Source: Mariniphaga sp041687255 (GTDB lineage Bacteria > Bacteroidota > Bacteroidia > Bacteroidales > Prolixibacteraceae). From it: a stretch of DNA of 64,000 nt. Below, in pieces: positions 8,639 through 17,777 of this stretch. Both the position numbers and the translations under genes were made by a program. The stretch is from contig JAWLCL010000010.1 of the NCBI GenBank assembly GCA_041687255.1, positions 62,001 to 126,000 of the forward strand. The letters are read 5' to 3'. The notes beneath the pieces were generated by a model. That model did no database searches. It saw only the letters and a program-made list of their open reading frames with translations, and was not told where the DNA came from. Numbering within the stretch: position 1 is the first letter of the stretch; the number at the start of each line of letters is the position of its first letter.

Positions 8639-11086
8639 TTAATTCACTACCAGGCGTTTTGTTGTCGCATACTGTCCGGCGGTTAACCGGTAAAAATATA
8701 TTCCTTTGCTTAATCCGGTTGCATTGAGCCGAACCGTATGGTTGCCGCGGGGTGTCAACCGGTCGTGCAGTATTTGCACCGTCTGCCCTTGCAGATTAAG
8801 CAGTGAAAGTTGTGCGTGCATATCTTCGGGTAAATGAAACCGGATTTGTGTTTCACCGGCAAAAGGATTGGGATAATTCTGGTCCAGTTCGAAATTCAAA
8901 AGAGCATCAGTAACTGCTTTATTTTCACTTCCAATACTTCCGCTTTTGTTAACCGCTAAAGCAGCTGCAGGACGCAAAGGTGAGGGTTCCACCTTGTAGG
9001 GCCGCATCATTTCGTTATCCTCGTGATCGAGAATATGGCAGTGCCACACATAACCGGGGCCTTCGGCCGGATTAAATGTAAACATCTTATCAGCTTCGCT
9101 TGCATTCACCGGAACATCGGTGGGTGCAAAGCGAACAATAAAGGTAGTTACTTCCCCGGGGTACATAACATAAGTATCTTTCCAGCCCCGTTCATTGGGA
9201 AGAGGAGGATTAATATTTCCCGAAAGGTAAGGTGAAAATGCCGGGTTGCCACCTAATGCTCCATCGGCATTCGGTGCATTATAATCATTTGGCGGCCCTG
9301 AAGCTTCCTCGAATTCCTGACCAGGAAATTCATCTGCATAAGCATCTTCATAACTTTCAACATTGTAAGTTTGGCGGCTTACCAATTGCATTTGCACCAG
9401 ATGCACATGAATGGGATGTGCATCTCCGGTAAGATTTATGATTTGCCACAATTCTGTTTCTCCTTCCACGGGGTATTCCGTTATACCCAAACCTTCTTCG
9501 TCCATACCATTCCCATCCCATTTGGTATTGTTAACCAATGCTTCAAGAGGTCCTTCCGGACCTTCAATTTCATTCAGGGTCAATTGTCTGATTTTATCAG
9601 GGGTTACTGTAATTCCACCTGCAAAATCAGAGAGTTTTACCATGGGTGTTCTCAAAATGGGGGGTAATTTGCTATTGTCTTTACCCGGTTTAATTTCTAT
9701 TCCGGTGGCAGAAACCATTTTTCCATTTACGACAAATTTCATTATTCTGTCGGTGGTTCCAGTAACAGGGCCATCGCCGAAAGGAAAGGGGGTTCCTGCA
9801 CTATTCATCAGAATCCATTCAGAACCGATATCCACTTTTGAGAAATCAATAACAACGTCAGCCCTTTCACCGGGAGCTAAAAGTAAATTCCCTCCGGATA
9901 ACGGACTGTTTGCAACATGGGAATTGATTGGCACCGGTGCATCCATTAATCCCCCGTCGGTTCCGATTTGGGTAATGAATGGTATTTTATTTCCTATCAC
10001 CGGAGCGGCGCCTTCTAATGTCATATTATAAAAACGGGCATTGGAGCCGTTTAAAAGACGGAAGCGGTACTTCCTGGGTGCCACGCTAAGATAAGGCCAG
10101 GTTTTACCGTTAACTGTTATAACATCCCCAACGAATTCAGGTGTCCAAATAGGGTGGATGCCGGGGTTGGAAGGTTCATTTGGAAAGTATAGCCCACCGT
10201 CGGTGTCAAACATCCGGTCCTGAATAGCAATTTCAATTTCCGGCAGATAAGGTTCAGGGTTGAATGTTCCGTAAGTTCCTGGAGGAGCCACTTCCTGCAC
10301 CAAATCATCTCCCGACCAGCCGGGCAACTGTGCGGCTTCTTCTTCGGGCCCTCTCAGAAAATAAAAACCTGCAAGACCGGCATATACATTTAACCGCGTA
10401 ACTCCAAGGCTATGATCGTGGTACCATAATGTAGCTTCTTCCTGGGTATTGGGATAGTAATAATTTTCATCCGTTCCGTCAATTCCCCATGAAGGGCCGG
10501 TTTGTGCCATTCCCGGTGTAAACCAGGCATCCGGTCCGCCGTCGGATTCCGAAGCCACTTCGCCTCCGTGAAGATGCGGTACAACAGGGACTGATGCAGC
10601 GGTATAAGGACTAAATGAACCATAATCATCAAATGGATCAGCCCAGTGCAGGGTCTGATCAACAACAAGATTCACATCGGCATATGTTTGCCCGTCCAGG
10701 TTATTCTCATAAACTACTTGTACCGGAATTCCTCTTTGTGCCTCAATGCTAAATGAGGGCCAAAGTGCTGGTGTAAAGCTGCTGCCCCCATCATTGGAAA
10801 TGGAATACGTCCAATAGTTGCCTTTTCCAACATCCGGATCTGTACCTACCACACCATCGGTTAAAACCGTTCCGGTTGACACTGCTATCTGCTGTGCAGG
10901 TACATGCTTTATTATTAAATTTCCCCCGGAGGCGTCCACACGCTGTCCTGCAAAATGGGGCAGCGGATCAACAAATTGGGGAATGGCTGTTGGATCAATT
11001 GGCGTCTGACCGTTAATTTGTGCAACCAGGGTATCTTGAAATAAGAAAATAAAGACTGAAAATAAAATGAAGGCTAATTTTTTCAT
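8639..11086 (-). CDS. Multicopper oxidase with type IX secretion sorting domain
   Basis: This 815-residue enzyme is of the CotA/bilirubin-oxidase-like multicopper oxidase type, which oxidises phenols, metals or similar donors with reduction of O2 to water. It has a signal peptide (cleavage near VAQ, about residue 22) and three cupredoxin domains. The four copper-binding motifs are HLHGG at about 170, WYHDHSLG at about 222, HPIHVHL at about 557 and WHCHILDHEDNEM at about 682, so both the trinuclear centre and the type 1 site are intact. Residues from about 730 (NFELDQNYPNPF to the terminal TTKRLVVN) form a type A sorting domain, so it should be exported by the type IX system and anchored or released at the surface. 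It is monocistronic with its own terminator. Confidence 0.92.
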   Translation of the reverse strand: MKKLAFILFSVFIFLFQDTLVAQINGQTPIDPTAIPQFVDPLPHFAGQRVDASGGNLIIKHVPAQQIAVSTGTVLTDGVVGTDPDVGKGNYWTYSISNDGGSSFTPALWPSFSIEAQRGIPVQVVYENNLDGQTYADVNLVVDQTLHWADPFDDYGSFSPYTAASVPVVPHLHGGEVASESDGGPDAWFTPGMAQTGPSWGIDGTDENYYYPNTQEEATLWYHDHSLGVTRLNVYAGLAGFYFLRGPEEEAAQLPGWSGDDLVQEVAPPGTYGTFNPEPYLPEIEIAIQDRMFDTDGGLYFPNEPSNPGIHPIWTPEFVGDVITVNGKTWPYLSVAPRKYRFRLLNGSNARFYNMTLEGAAPVIGNKIPFITQIGTDGGLMDAPVPINSHVANSPLSGGNLLLAPGERADVVIDFSKVDIGSEWILMNSAGTPFPFGDGPVTGTTDRIMKFVVNGKMVSATGIEIKPGKDNSKLPPILRTPMVKLSDFAGGITVTPDKIRQLTLNEIEGPEGPLEALVNNTKWDGNGMDEEGLGITEYPVEGETELWQIINLTGDAHPIHVHLVQMQLVSRQTYNVESYEDAYADEFPGQEFEEASGPPNDYNAPNADGALGGNPAFSPYLSGNINPPLPNERGWKDTYVMYPGEVTTFIVRFAPTDVPVNASEADKMFTFNPAEGPGYVWHCHILDHEDNEMMRPYKVEPSPLRPAAALAVNKSGSIGSENKAVTDALLNFELDQNYPNPFAGETQIRFHLPEDMHAQLSLLNLQGQTVQILHDRLTPRGNHTVRLNATGLSKGIYFYRLTAGQYATTKRLVVN

Positions 11087-11553
11087 AATAACTTAATTTG
11101 CTGATTTATATTACATTTCATCAACCAAAACCGGGTTAACCTCCTTTCGGGTGGTTATGGTAACGATAATTGTTTATTAATTTGTTGTCCTGGGTTTATC
11201 AACCCATTTCTCTATCCGGCGGTACAACTGCAACACGAACTTTTGGGGAGTTGCAGTGCCGGTTGATTTAAACAGGCTAAACCAAAAACATTTTCAGAAA
11301 ACAATTTACTTATAGTTAATGGCTTATAAAACAGGACAATTTCCAATTTATGAATAGGAGTAAATTACCTTTCATATAGGAGTATGACTGAGGGGAAAAA
11401 AGGTTTCAAACGGCAGTTAAATTCCCGGATTCGTTATCATCTCTTTTAGTTTTATTCATCAGTCCGACAATCCGGTCAATTAACAATTTTACCATTTGTC
11501 GCTGCATAATAACATGTGTGACCCTGTTTAAAATGTGCAATAATCTTCAGAAG
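11087..11553. other. Upstream region of the oxidase, no gene
   Basis: About 470 A+T-rich bp that must hold the minus-strand promoter of the multicopper oxidase and the 3' end of the regulator transcript. No clear operator, hairpin or gene was seen. Confidence 0.5.
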
Positions 11554-12198
11554 TTACCATACCAGGTTGTTCTTAAAGGCATAAAACATGATTTCCGAAT
11601 TGTTCTTGAGGTTCATTTTCGAAAGGATGTTGGAGCGGTATACGCTGACGGTTTTAACACTGAGGTTCAATTCCCTGGCAATATCCGACACACTTTTACC
11701 GCTGGAGATGAGGATAAACACCTGGTATTCACGGTCGGAAAGCAATTTGTGAGCCGCTTTGCCGTTTAAATTCTGCACTTCATCAACAAGCAGGGCAGCA
11801 ATGGAGGGTGAAACAAACAGATCACCCTGCAGAATGGATGAAATGGCTTTCGCCAGATCGCGGGAGGGAACATCCTTTGAAAGGTAAGCCGAAGCTCCTG
11901 CTTTTATGCAGCGAACTGCAAACTGATCTTCAGGATACATGCTGAAAATGATTACCGGCAGTTTCGGATGATGCATTTTGATTTCCTTTAGCACCTCCAG
12001 GCCGCTGCGCCCCGGCATGGCAATATCGAGGATAACCAGGTCCCACTCTTTTTCATCAATTAACCGGAGCACTTCGGCAGCATTGCAGGCTTCGCCAAAA
12101 GTTATTCCGGTAAAATGTACAGTTAAAGATCGGATGATGCCATTCCTTACAACGTCATGATCATCAGCAATGAGGATTTGAAGATTATCCCTGCTCAT
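11554..12198 (-). CDS. NarL/FixJ-family response regulator
   Basis: This 214-residue protein has a receiver domain (residues 7-125) and a LuxR-type helix-turn-helix (about 150-210). The acidic pocket is ADDHD (11-15), the phospho-acceptor is Asp in LVILDIAMPG near 59, and the conserved Lys is in YLSKD near 110. The DNA-binding helices are in LSDREYQVFILISSGKSVSDI and LNLSVKTVSVYRSNI. It lies 39 bp downstream of the histidine kinase on the same strand, so the two form a two-component pair. Output is presumably transcriptional; targets cannot be told from sequence. The divergent YihY and downstream oxidase genes are neighbours but no link is shown. Confidence 0.9.
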   Translation of the reverse strand: MSRDNLQILIADDHDVVRNGIIRSLTVHFTGITFGEACNAAEVLRLIDEKEWDLVILDIAMPGRSGLEVLKEIKMHHPKLPVIIFSMYPEDQFAVRCIKAGASAYLSKDVPSRDLAKAISSILQGDLFVSPSIAALLVDEVQNLNGKAAHKLLSDREYQVFILISSGKSVSDIARELNLSVKTVSVYRSNILSKMNLKNNSEIMFYAFKNNLVW

Positions 12199-12237
12199 TT
12201 GATAATATTGATTTAGTATATTAAAGTTACTAAATAA

Positions 12238-14505
12238 TTACTTATGAAGCAAGAATGTTACGGTTGTTCCTTTGCCAGGAGTGCTGTCAATTTTGACCTG
12301 TCCGCCAATGGCAAGTGCCCGTTCCTGCATGCCAATCAAACCCGGTGAATTGCTTTTTATGCTGGTTGTACTGTCAAAACCTATTCCATTGTCGATCACT
12401 GATAACCTAAACTGGTCGTTTTTTTTGTCAATTGTAATGGTTACCTTTTTAGCCCTTGAGTGACGAGCAACATTTGTAAGTACCTCCTGAAATATCCTGT
12501 AGATGTTGCTTATTTCCTCTTTATTGAAGGTTACATCGGGATGGGAGGATATGAAATCGCAACTCATTCTGGTCATCATTCTGAATTGGTTTACCTGCCA
12601 TTCGATGGCCGGAAAAAGCCCAAGATGATCGAGAATTCCGGGCCGCAGCTCGGTGGCTATTTTTCTTACCGATTCGATAAGCGATTCCACCATTCCAATC
12701 ATTACAGGCAATTGGGTTTTTACCTTACCAGACGAAATATTTTTTTCTTCCAGCATGTTATGCATGTCGTATTTCAGCGCCGTCAGCATATGCCCCAGTT
12801 CATCGTGAATTTCCCGGGCAATGGTTATACGTTCCTTTTCTGCCAGTTCATTGATGTAGCGGGTAAGAGTCCTGAGTTTACTCTGCGATTCAATGAGGTT
12901 TTTTTCCACCTGTTTGCGGTCGGTGATGTCGCTGCTGCTGCCCCGCTGTCCCAGCCATTTCCCTTCATTGTTATGGACCGAACAGCAGTAGTGCGACAGC
13001 CACCGCTCCTCACCGCTTTTGGTGCGTATGCGGAAATCGAATGACACCTCGTTGAGGTGGCCCTTCTGCGATTTAATAAAATATTCTTTTACCATTTGCC
13101 GGTCGTCGGGATGGGCAATTTTATAAAAGAGTTGGGGTTGGCTTATAAATTCTCCTGATGAATAACCTGTGATTCGCAGGCATGAAGGAGAAACATAAAT
13201 GAATTCACCGCTGGGATTCATCCAGGTTTCCAGGTTATAATTGTAATTTGCAATGGTACGGTATTTTTCCTCGGCAAGGGCTACCTTCCTGTGCGACTGC
13301 ATTAGCTCCACGGCACGTTCCGTTACCCGTTCTTCAAGTTCTTCGTTCAACTGTTTTAGCCGGTCATTCAACGATTTAAGTTTTTCTTCGGCCAATTTTC
13401 TTTCGGTAATATCCTGGACAGTTCCGATTAATCTTACTTTTTGATGGTTTTCAAAATCAAATTTTCCTTTTCCGCTTACCCAACGTTCGGCTCCATCGCT
13501 TACTCTTAATATTTTGTACTCATGTTCGAAGGTGTTTTTTTCGGATGTATTGCGGAAAAGTTCCTCCAGCAAATCGTCCCTGAACTGCGGGTGAACTGTA
13601 TCAATCCATGTTTGAATGGTATTTGGATGTTCGGTGGTAATTCCAAAAATCCTGTACAGTTCATCCGATGCCATCCACCGCCGGGTAACCAGGTTCACCG
13701 AATAACTGCCAATGTTACCTGCCGCCTGCGATTCGCGTTGCAACTTTTCACTTTCCTGCAAGGCCCTTTCAGCCATTATGCGTTGGGTAATATCGATGAC
13801 ATTACCCAAAAATCGTTTTTCTGAAAGTTTAACCGCATCAATGGAAAAATATCTTTCAGAGCCGTCTTTTCTCAGGAACGGCAGTACACAGGTAGCAAGT
13901 CCTTCGGTAATCACCTGCATGAATTTTTCCTGAGCCAGCTCCCTGGCATGGGCAGGAATCAACTGAAAAAGGTTCTTTGATGTGAGTTCATCAATACTGT
14001 ATCCGGTTATTTTTCCGGCTGCCGGATTGGCTTCAAGGCATATGCAATTCCGGTCGGTTACAAATACCCCATGGGGGGCAAATTCAATGTATTTCCTGAA
14101 TTTAACCTCACTTTCAGTCAATGCGTTTTCGGTTTTCAGGCGTGTGGTTATGTCGTGAATGATGGAATAAATTAAAGATTGGCCGTCTGTATTTACAGGC
14201 CCCGAATGCACCTCCACGTCGCGTACAATGCCGTTGGCCAGGCGGTGCTTAAAAATAAAGCGGCTTTGGGTTTTATTTTTTGCCTTTGCCATCTGCCGTT
14301 TCACTTCCGGCTCAGGAAGAGTATTTATTTCAGCAATATTTTTGCCGCACATTTCGTCAAATGAGTAGCCGTAATAATTTAATGCAGCCTGGTTGGCATT
14401 GGTTATTTTGCCTGTTTGCGGATCGATTAGCAGCATTACAAACTGGTTATTTTCAAAGATCATCCTGTAATGCTCATAATCCTGTTTTATATTACTGGAA
14501 ACCAT
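12238..14505 (-). CDS. Cytoplasmic PAS-domain histidine kinase (HisKA_3 type)
   Basis: This 755-residue sensor kinase has no transmembrane segment. Four PAS/PAC units are visible: about 8-125, 128-250, 255-380 and 420-545, each ending in an I.DIT.R PAC signature. A coiled-coil linker (LNDRLKQLNEELEERVTERA) lies near 385-410. The HisKA_3 dimerisation domain carries the phospho-acceptor in AREIHDELGH near 570. The HATPase domain has QEVLTNVARHS near 670, DNGIGF near 700 and GLIGMQERA near 718. It partners the NarL-type regulator just downstream. Multiple PAS domains suggest sensing of redox, oxygen or small ligands; the ligand is unknown. Confidence 0.9.
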   Translation of the reverse strand: MVSSNIKQDYEHYRMIFENNQFVMLLIDPQTGKITNANQAALNYYGYSFDEMCGKNIAEINTLPEPEVKRQMAKAKNKTQSRFIFKHRLANGIVRDVEVHSGPVNTDGQSLIYSIIHDITTRLKTENALTESEVKFRKYIEFAPHGVFVTDRNCICLEANPAAGKITGYSIDELTSKNLFQLIPAHARELAQEKFMQVITEGLATCVLPFLRKDGSERYFSIDAVKLSEKRFLGNVIDITQRIMAERALQESEKLQRESQAAGNIGSYSVNLVTRRWMASDELYRIFGITTEHPNTIQTWIDTVHPQFRDDLLEELFRNTSEKNTFEHEYKILRVSDGAERWVSGKGKFDFENHQKVRLIGTVQDITERKLAEEKLKSLNDRLKQLNEELEERVTERAVELMQSHRKVALAEEKYRTIANYNYNLETWMNPSGEFIYVSPSCLRITGYSSGEFISQPQLFYKIAHPDDRQMVKEYFIKSQKGHLNEVSFDFRIRTKSGEERWLSHYCCSVHNNEGKWLGQRGSSSDITDRKQVEKNLIESQSKLRTLTRYINELAEKERITIAREIHDELGHMLTALKYDMHNMLEEKNISSGKVKTQLPVMIGMVESLIESVRKIATELRPGILDHLGLFPAIEWQVNQFRMMTRMSCDFISSHPDVTFNKEEISNIYRIFQEVLTNVARHSRAKKVTITIDKKNDQFRLSVIDNGIGFDSTTSIKSNSPGLIGMQERALAIGGQVKIDSTPGKGTTVTFLLHK

Positions 14506-14810
14506 TGCTAAATACCTTTCATTAAATTTACTTACTTTTCATCAATCCGGTAGCCTCATTTCAGGATATTTAGATTTAAACAGCACGAAGTTAAATTATT
14601 GGTTTCTGTTTAAATTTCCTGTTGATTTATTGCGGCAGTAAACATTATCCTGCAGTTAACGTGTGGCAATTTGCCTCCTTTGGAAATATAGGCCTGCCAT
14701 CGTTTCAATCAGGATTTTATCCTGCATCCAATCATCTGCCTGATATCAATATAACTGAACTTTGTACCAGCCGAAGTTGTTGACCAAAAGAAAACACCCA
14801 ACAAGGCAAC
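14506..14810. other. Divergent promoter region
   Basis: About 300 bp between the histidine kinase (minus) and the YihY gene (plus). It must contain both promoters; no hairpin or repeat was recognised. Confidence 0.5.
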
Positions 14811-15932
14811 ATGAGAATTAAAAAGGGTTTGCTGCATTTTTGGAGGCTTTTGAAAACGGCCGGTATCCGTTGGAACAACAGGGATCCCTGGAGGGAAAGT
14901 GCGGTTATTGCCTATTATGCCATTTTCTCATTGCCGGGCCTCCTGCTGTTAATTATTACTGTTGCCGGTTATTTTTTCAGTGAAGGACGTATCAGCGGAT
15001 ACATCAATGAGCAGATATCTGATACCATCGGGGAACAGACAGCCAGTCAGGTGCAAAATCTGGTCGACAGGGCCTACGATGCCGACCAGTCGTTGTTCAT
15101 GACCATTGTTGGTATTGCCACCATACTGTTTGCAGCTACAGGAGTGTTTTTTCAGTTTCAGAAATCGCTTAATTTTATCTGGGATGTTAAGGCCGATGCT
15201 CAGAAAACAGGAATCTGGCAGGTCCTGAAAGTGCGGTTGTTTTCCCTGGGGCTTATAATTGCCATAGCTTTTCTGTTGCTGGTGTCGCTGATTATAACCA
15301 CCCTGCTCTCAGCTCTGGCTGACTACATCAGGGATTATCTGCCCAGTTACCTCATGTCGGTGTTTCAACTTGCCAATTTTATTGTTTCATTTGGCATCAT
15401 CACGTTGCTGTTTGCCATTATGTTTAAGTACCTTCCCGATGCCCATATTAAATGGAAGACAGTGTGGATAGGTTCGGTGCTTACCTCCCTGCTGTTTGTA
15501 ATTGGAAAATCGGCCCTGGGCATCTATTTCGGTAAGGCCAATCCAGGGTCCGGTTATGGGGCAGCCGGATTTGTTATACTTTTGTTGCTGTGGAGTTCTT
15601 ACTCTTCAATGATTGTATTCTTTGGGGCTGAATTCACCCGGGCATACTCCGATTACAAATATGGAGGAAAAGTGGAACCTGCAAAGTATGCCACTAAAGA
15701 TAAGAAAGCTGAAGCCATTAAAAAGGTGCAGGAGGAAGATGAACTTGCCCGGACCAGAATGAAAGCGAGGCAGAAAGCAAAGTTGAAGGGTAAGTCAATG
15801 ACCAAGATAGGAATGCACCAGGAGGTGCAGGCACGTGTGAAGGCGAAGGCACAGACGGAGGCGAAGGGGCCTGACGAAATCAGAGGTGAAGGAACAGGTG
15901 AAGGCGAAGACGAAGGAGAAGAAAAGACATAG
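14811..15932 (+). CDS. YihY/virulence factor BrkB family membrane protein
   Basis: This 373-residue inner-membrane protein has the YihY/BrkB fold. It shows the characteristic SAVIAYYAIFSLPGLLLLII first membrane segment (about 28-50), then about five more, with ATGVFFQFQKSLNFIWDVK near 110-128 and NPGSGYGAAGFVILLLLWSSYSSMIVFFGAEFTR near 245-275. The family was once misannotated as RNase BN; its function is unsettled. Residues from about 290 form an unusual highly charged tail rich in Lys, Glu, Ala and Gly (KKAEAIKKVQEEDE to GEGTGEGEDEGEEKT), longer than in typical members. A degraded copy of this tail is at 8204-8431. Confidence 0.88.
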   Translation: MRIKKGLLHFWRLLKTAGIRWNNRDPWRESAVIAYYAIFSLPGLLLLIITVAGYFFSEGRISGYINEQISDTIGEQTASQVQNLVDRAYDADQSLFMTIVGIATILFAATGVFFQFQKSLNFIWDVKADAQKTGIWQVLKVRLFSLGLIIAIAFLLLVSLIITTLLSALADYIRDYLPSYLMSVFQLANFIVSFGIITLLFAIMFKYLPDAHIKWKTVWIGSVLTSLLFVIGKSALGIYFGKANPGSGYGAAGFVILLLLWSSYSSMIVFFGAEFTRAYSDYKYGGKVEPAKYATKDKKAEAIKKVQEEDELARTRMKARQKAKLKGKSMTKIGMHQEVQARVKAKAQTEAKGPDEIRGEGTGEGEDEGEEKT

Positions 15933-16036
15933 AGGGGAGAGGGGCAGTTAGTTTCGGGTTTGGGTTTTGGGTGAAGAGTAAACAGTCCTATTAATTGCCG
16001 GGCAATATAGCATGAGGATTAACAGTATAGGATTCC

Positions 16037-16064
16037 CAGTTCCAGGTTTCAGGTTCAAAGTTCA
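16037..16064. repeat. Degenerate heptamer array (AGGTTCA-like)
   Basis: Four 7-bp units in register: CAGTTCC, AGGTTTC, AGGTTCA, AAGTTCA. Confidence 0.55.
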
Positions 16065-16072
16065 GGAGAGAA

Positions 16073-16152
16073 GGGATTCCATCCTTATTCCCATTTGAAA
16101 TTCTGCCTTTGAACCAACGCATTTCACCTGAACCAGGCAAGGATGGAATCCC
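16073..16152. repeat. Palindromic repeat family R1, copy 1
   Basis: Perfect 14-bp inverted repeat GGGATTCCATCCTT / AAGGATGGAATCCC enclosing about 52 bp. The arms match those of the copies at 52601, 58468 and 58753, but the interior differs. Confidence 0.75.
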
Positions 16153-16338
16153 TGTCACCTTTGCATGTGAGAAAGATTTGGTAATTAACGGGTTGAGGTT
16201 TTAGTTATATGATAGTAAAGGTGAATAGTAACGTGACTTTGGTCGTTCATTGCAAAGAGTTCAGAGCACAGGGAAAAAGCAAATCACGAAGTCTTGGGGG
16301 ATGTGGGGGTAAGAGGAGCAAGAAGAGTGAACAGTGCA

Positions 16339-16373
16339 GAGTTCTGAGTTTTGAGTTTCGGGTTTTAAGTTCC
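16339..16373. repeat. Heptamer array (GAGTTYT)
   Basis: Five units in perfect 7-bp register: GAGTTCT, GAGTTTT, GAGTTTC, GGGTTTT, AAGTTCC. Related in sequence to the array at 30829. Confidence 0.7.
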
Positions 16374-16548
16374 GGCATGAAGAGGACGTATGGTTCTGTT
16401 TTATCCGGATTACCGTTCTAGGCAGCTGCAGTAATTTCTTCTGCACATCGAAAAAAAATTACTAACTTTATCTGGTGTCAATTAGTGGCATCACCTTTAG
16501 CAGGTGATGGGCAAGGTGGAATTTACATGCAAAACCGATTAGATTAAC

Positions 16549-17637
16549 ATGGAACATCGAACAATTTCAGTGCAGCAGCTGGCCTATATCCTGATAGTTA
16601 TCGTTTTGGGCTACATTGTTTTAAAGCAGGGCGACTTTTTCCTGATACCCCTGATATTTTCAGTCTTACTGGCGGTTATGTTGCAGCCGCTGACCAAAAA
16701 GTTCCAGAAGCTGGTAAAGCATCCCGTGCCGGCTATCCTGCTTACTATCTTTACAGTACTTATTGGCCTGGGTATCATAATTACCCTCATATCGGTGCAG
16801 ATAACAGCCATTGTAAATGATTTGCCAAACATCACCGGCCAGATAGGCAAGGGGCTGGAGCAAATATTCACCTGGCTGAACACCCACCTGAACATGCAGG
16901 AGTCGGATTTGAGGGATAACATTCCTAAAGTTGCTGACGGTGCCTTAGGTTTTGTGCAGAAAGGCATCACTTCGGTGACCTCATTCGTATTTAACCTGTT
17001 CTTTGTGTTGCTGCTGTTGTTCTTTTTGCTTTGGTATCAGCATAACTTCAAAAGGCTTATGCTGGTGCAGACAGCTGAACAGAAGCGCGACGGCCTGGAG
17101 GAAATCCTTGTTCAGATTCAGAGAACGATTAGAAAATACCTTTACGGCTTGCTGATCGTTATTGCCATTCTGGCCGTTCTCAACAGTGTGGGACTTCTAA
17201 TTATCGGCATCCGTTATGCGGTGTTTTGGGGAGTGCTGGCCGCATTCCTGGCCATAATTCCTTACATCGGCACCACCCTGGGCGGCACCCTGCCCTTTTT
17301 GTATGCCGTAGCCACTTCCGACAACTGGTGGCAGCCCCTGGCGGTGGTGGGCATGTATGTGGTTATCCAGCAGTTGGAAGGCAACATCATCACCCCAAAG
17401 GTAGTAGGCAACAGCGTTTCCATAAATCCATTAGTAGCCCTGCTGGGCATTATTATAGGAGGTTTCATATGGGGGATTTCCGGTATTATACTGGCCATCC
17501 CCATAATGGGTGTGGTGAAAATTATCCTCGACCATAACCCCCGCACCCGTCACATCGGCTACCTGCTGAGCAACCAGATGAGTTCCAGGGAAGATGATTT
17601 CTGGGGAAAGATGGGGTTGAATGAGGAGAGGAGGTGA
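16549..17637 (+). CDS. AI-2E family (PerM/YdiK-like) transporter
   Basis: This 362-residue multi-pass inner-membrane protein belongs to the AI-2E exporter family. It has the usual N-terminal pair of membrane helices (YILIVIVLGYIVL and FLIPLIFSVLLAVMLQPL), a soluble middle segment (about 85-140), then the conserved block GVLAAFLAIIPYIGTTLGG near 228-246, a QQLEGNIITPKVVG motif near 277-290 and a C-terminal GIIIGGFIWGISGIILAIPI near 305. Members have been proposed to export autoinducer-2 or act as Na+/H+ antiporters; the substrate here is not inferable. A heptamer array begins right after the stop. Confidence 0.9.
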   Translation: MEHRTISVQQLAYILIVIVLGYIVLKQGDFFLIPLIFSVLLAVMLQPLTKKFQKLVKHPVPAILLTIFTVLIGLGIIITLISVQITAIVNDLPNITGQIGKGLEQIFTWLNTHLNMQESDLRDNIPKVADGALGFVQKGITSVTSFVFNLFFVLLLLFFLLWYQHNFKRLMLVQTAEQKRDGLEEILVQIQRTIRKYLYGLLIVIAILAVLNSVGLLIIGIRYAVFWGVLAAFLAIIPYIGTTLGGTLPFLYAVATSDNWWQPLAVVGMYVVIQQLEGNIITPKVVGNSVSINPLVALLGIIIGGFIWGISGIILAIPIMGVVKIILDHNPRTRHIGYLLSNQMSSREDDFWGKMGLNEERR

Positions 17638-17640
17638 AGA

Positions 17641-17668
17641 AGCGGAGAGCAGAGAGCAAAGAGCGGCA
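17641..17668. repeat. Heptamer array (AGCRRAG) directly after a stop codon
   Basis: Units AGCGGAG, AGCAGAG, AGCAAAG, AGCGGCA follow the AI-2E gene stop within 4 bp. The unit is related to the complement of the GCTCTTT/GCCCTCT arrays elsewhere in the window. Confidence 0.6.
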
Positions 17669-17777
17669 TGGAGCAGAAGCCTTTAGCAGAGGGCCTCTGG
17701 AAAAACTCATTTTCAATCATTTCTTTCCTTGCTTTTGTTGAAGGTAAACAGTTAGATGATAGTTCAGCGTCAACAGT

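Larger units (their letters stand above)
15933..16548. other. Intergenic with heptamer arrays and a palindromic repeat
   Basis: This region has no gene. It contains two degenerate 7-bp arrays (16037-16064 and 16339-16373) and one copy of the GATTCCATCC inverted repeat (16073-16152), listed separately. Short frames across it are products of the repeats. Confidence 0.6.

Noticed and set aside
9411..10031. 206-codon plus-strand frame
   Set aside because: Antisense to the multicopper oxidase, which has complete copper motifs.
12460..13044. 194-codon plus-strand frame
   Set aside because: Antisense to the histidine kinase domain.
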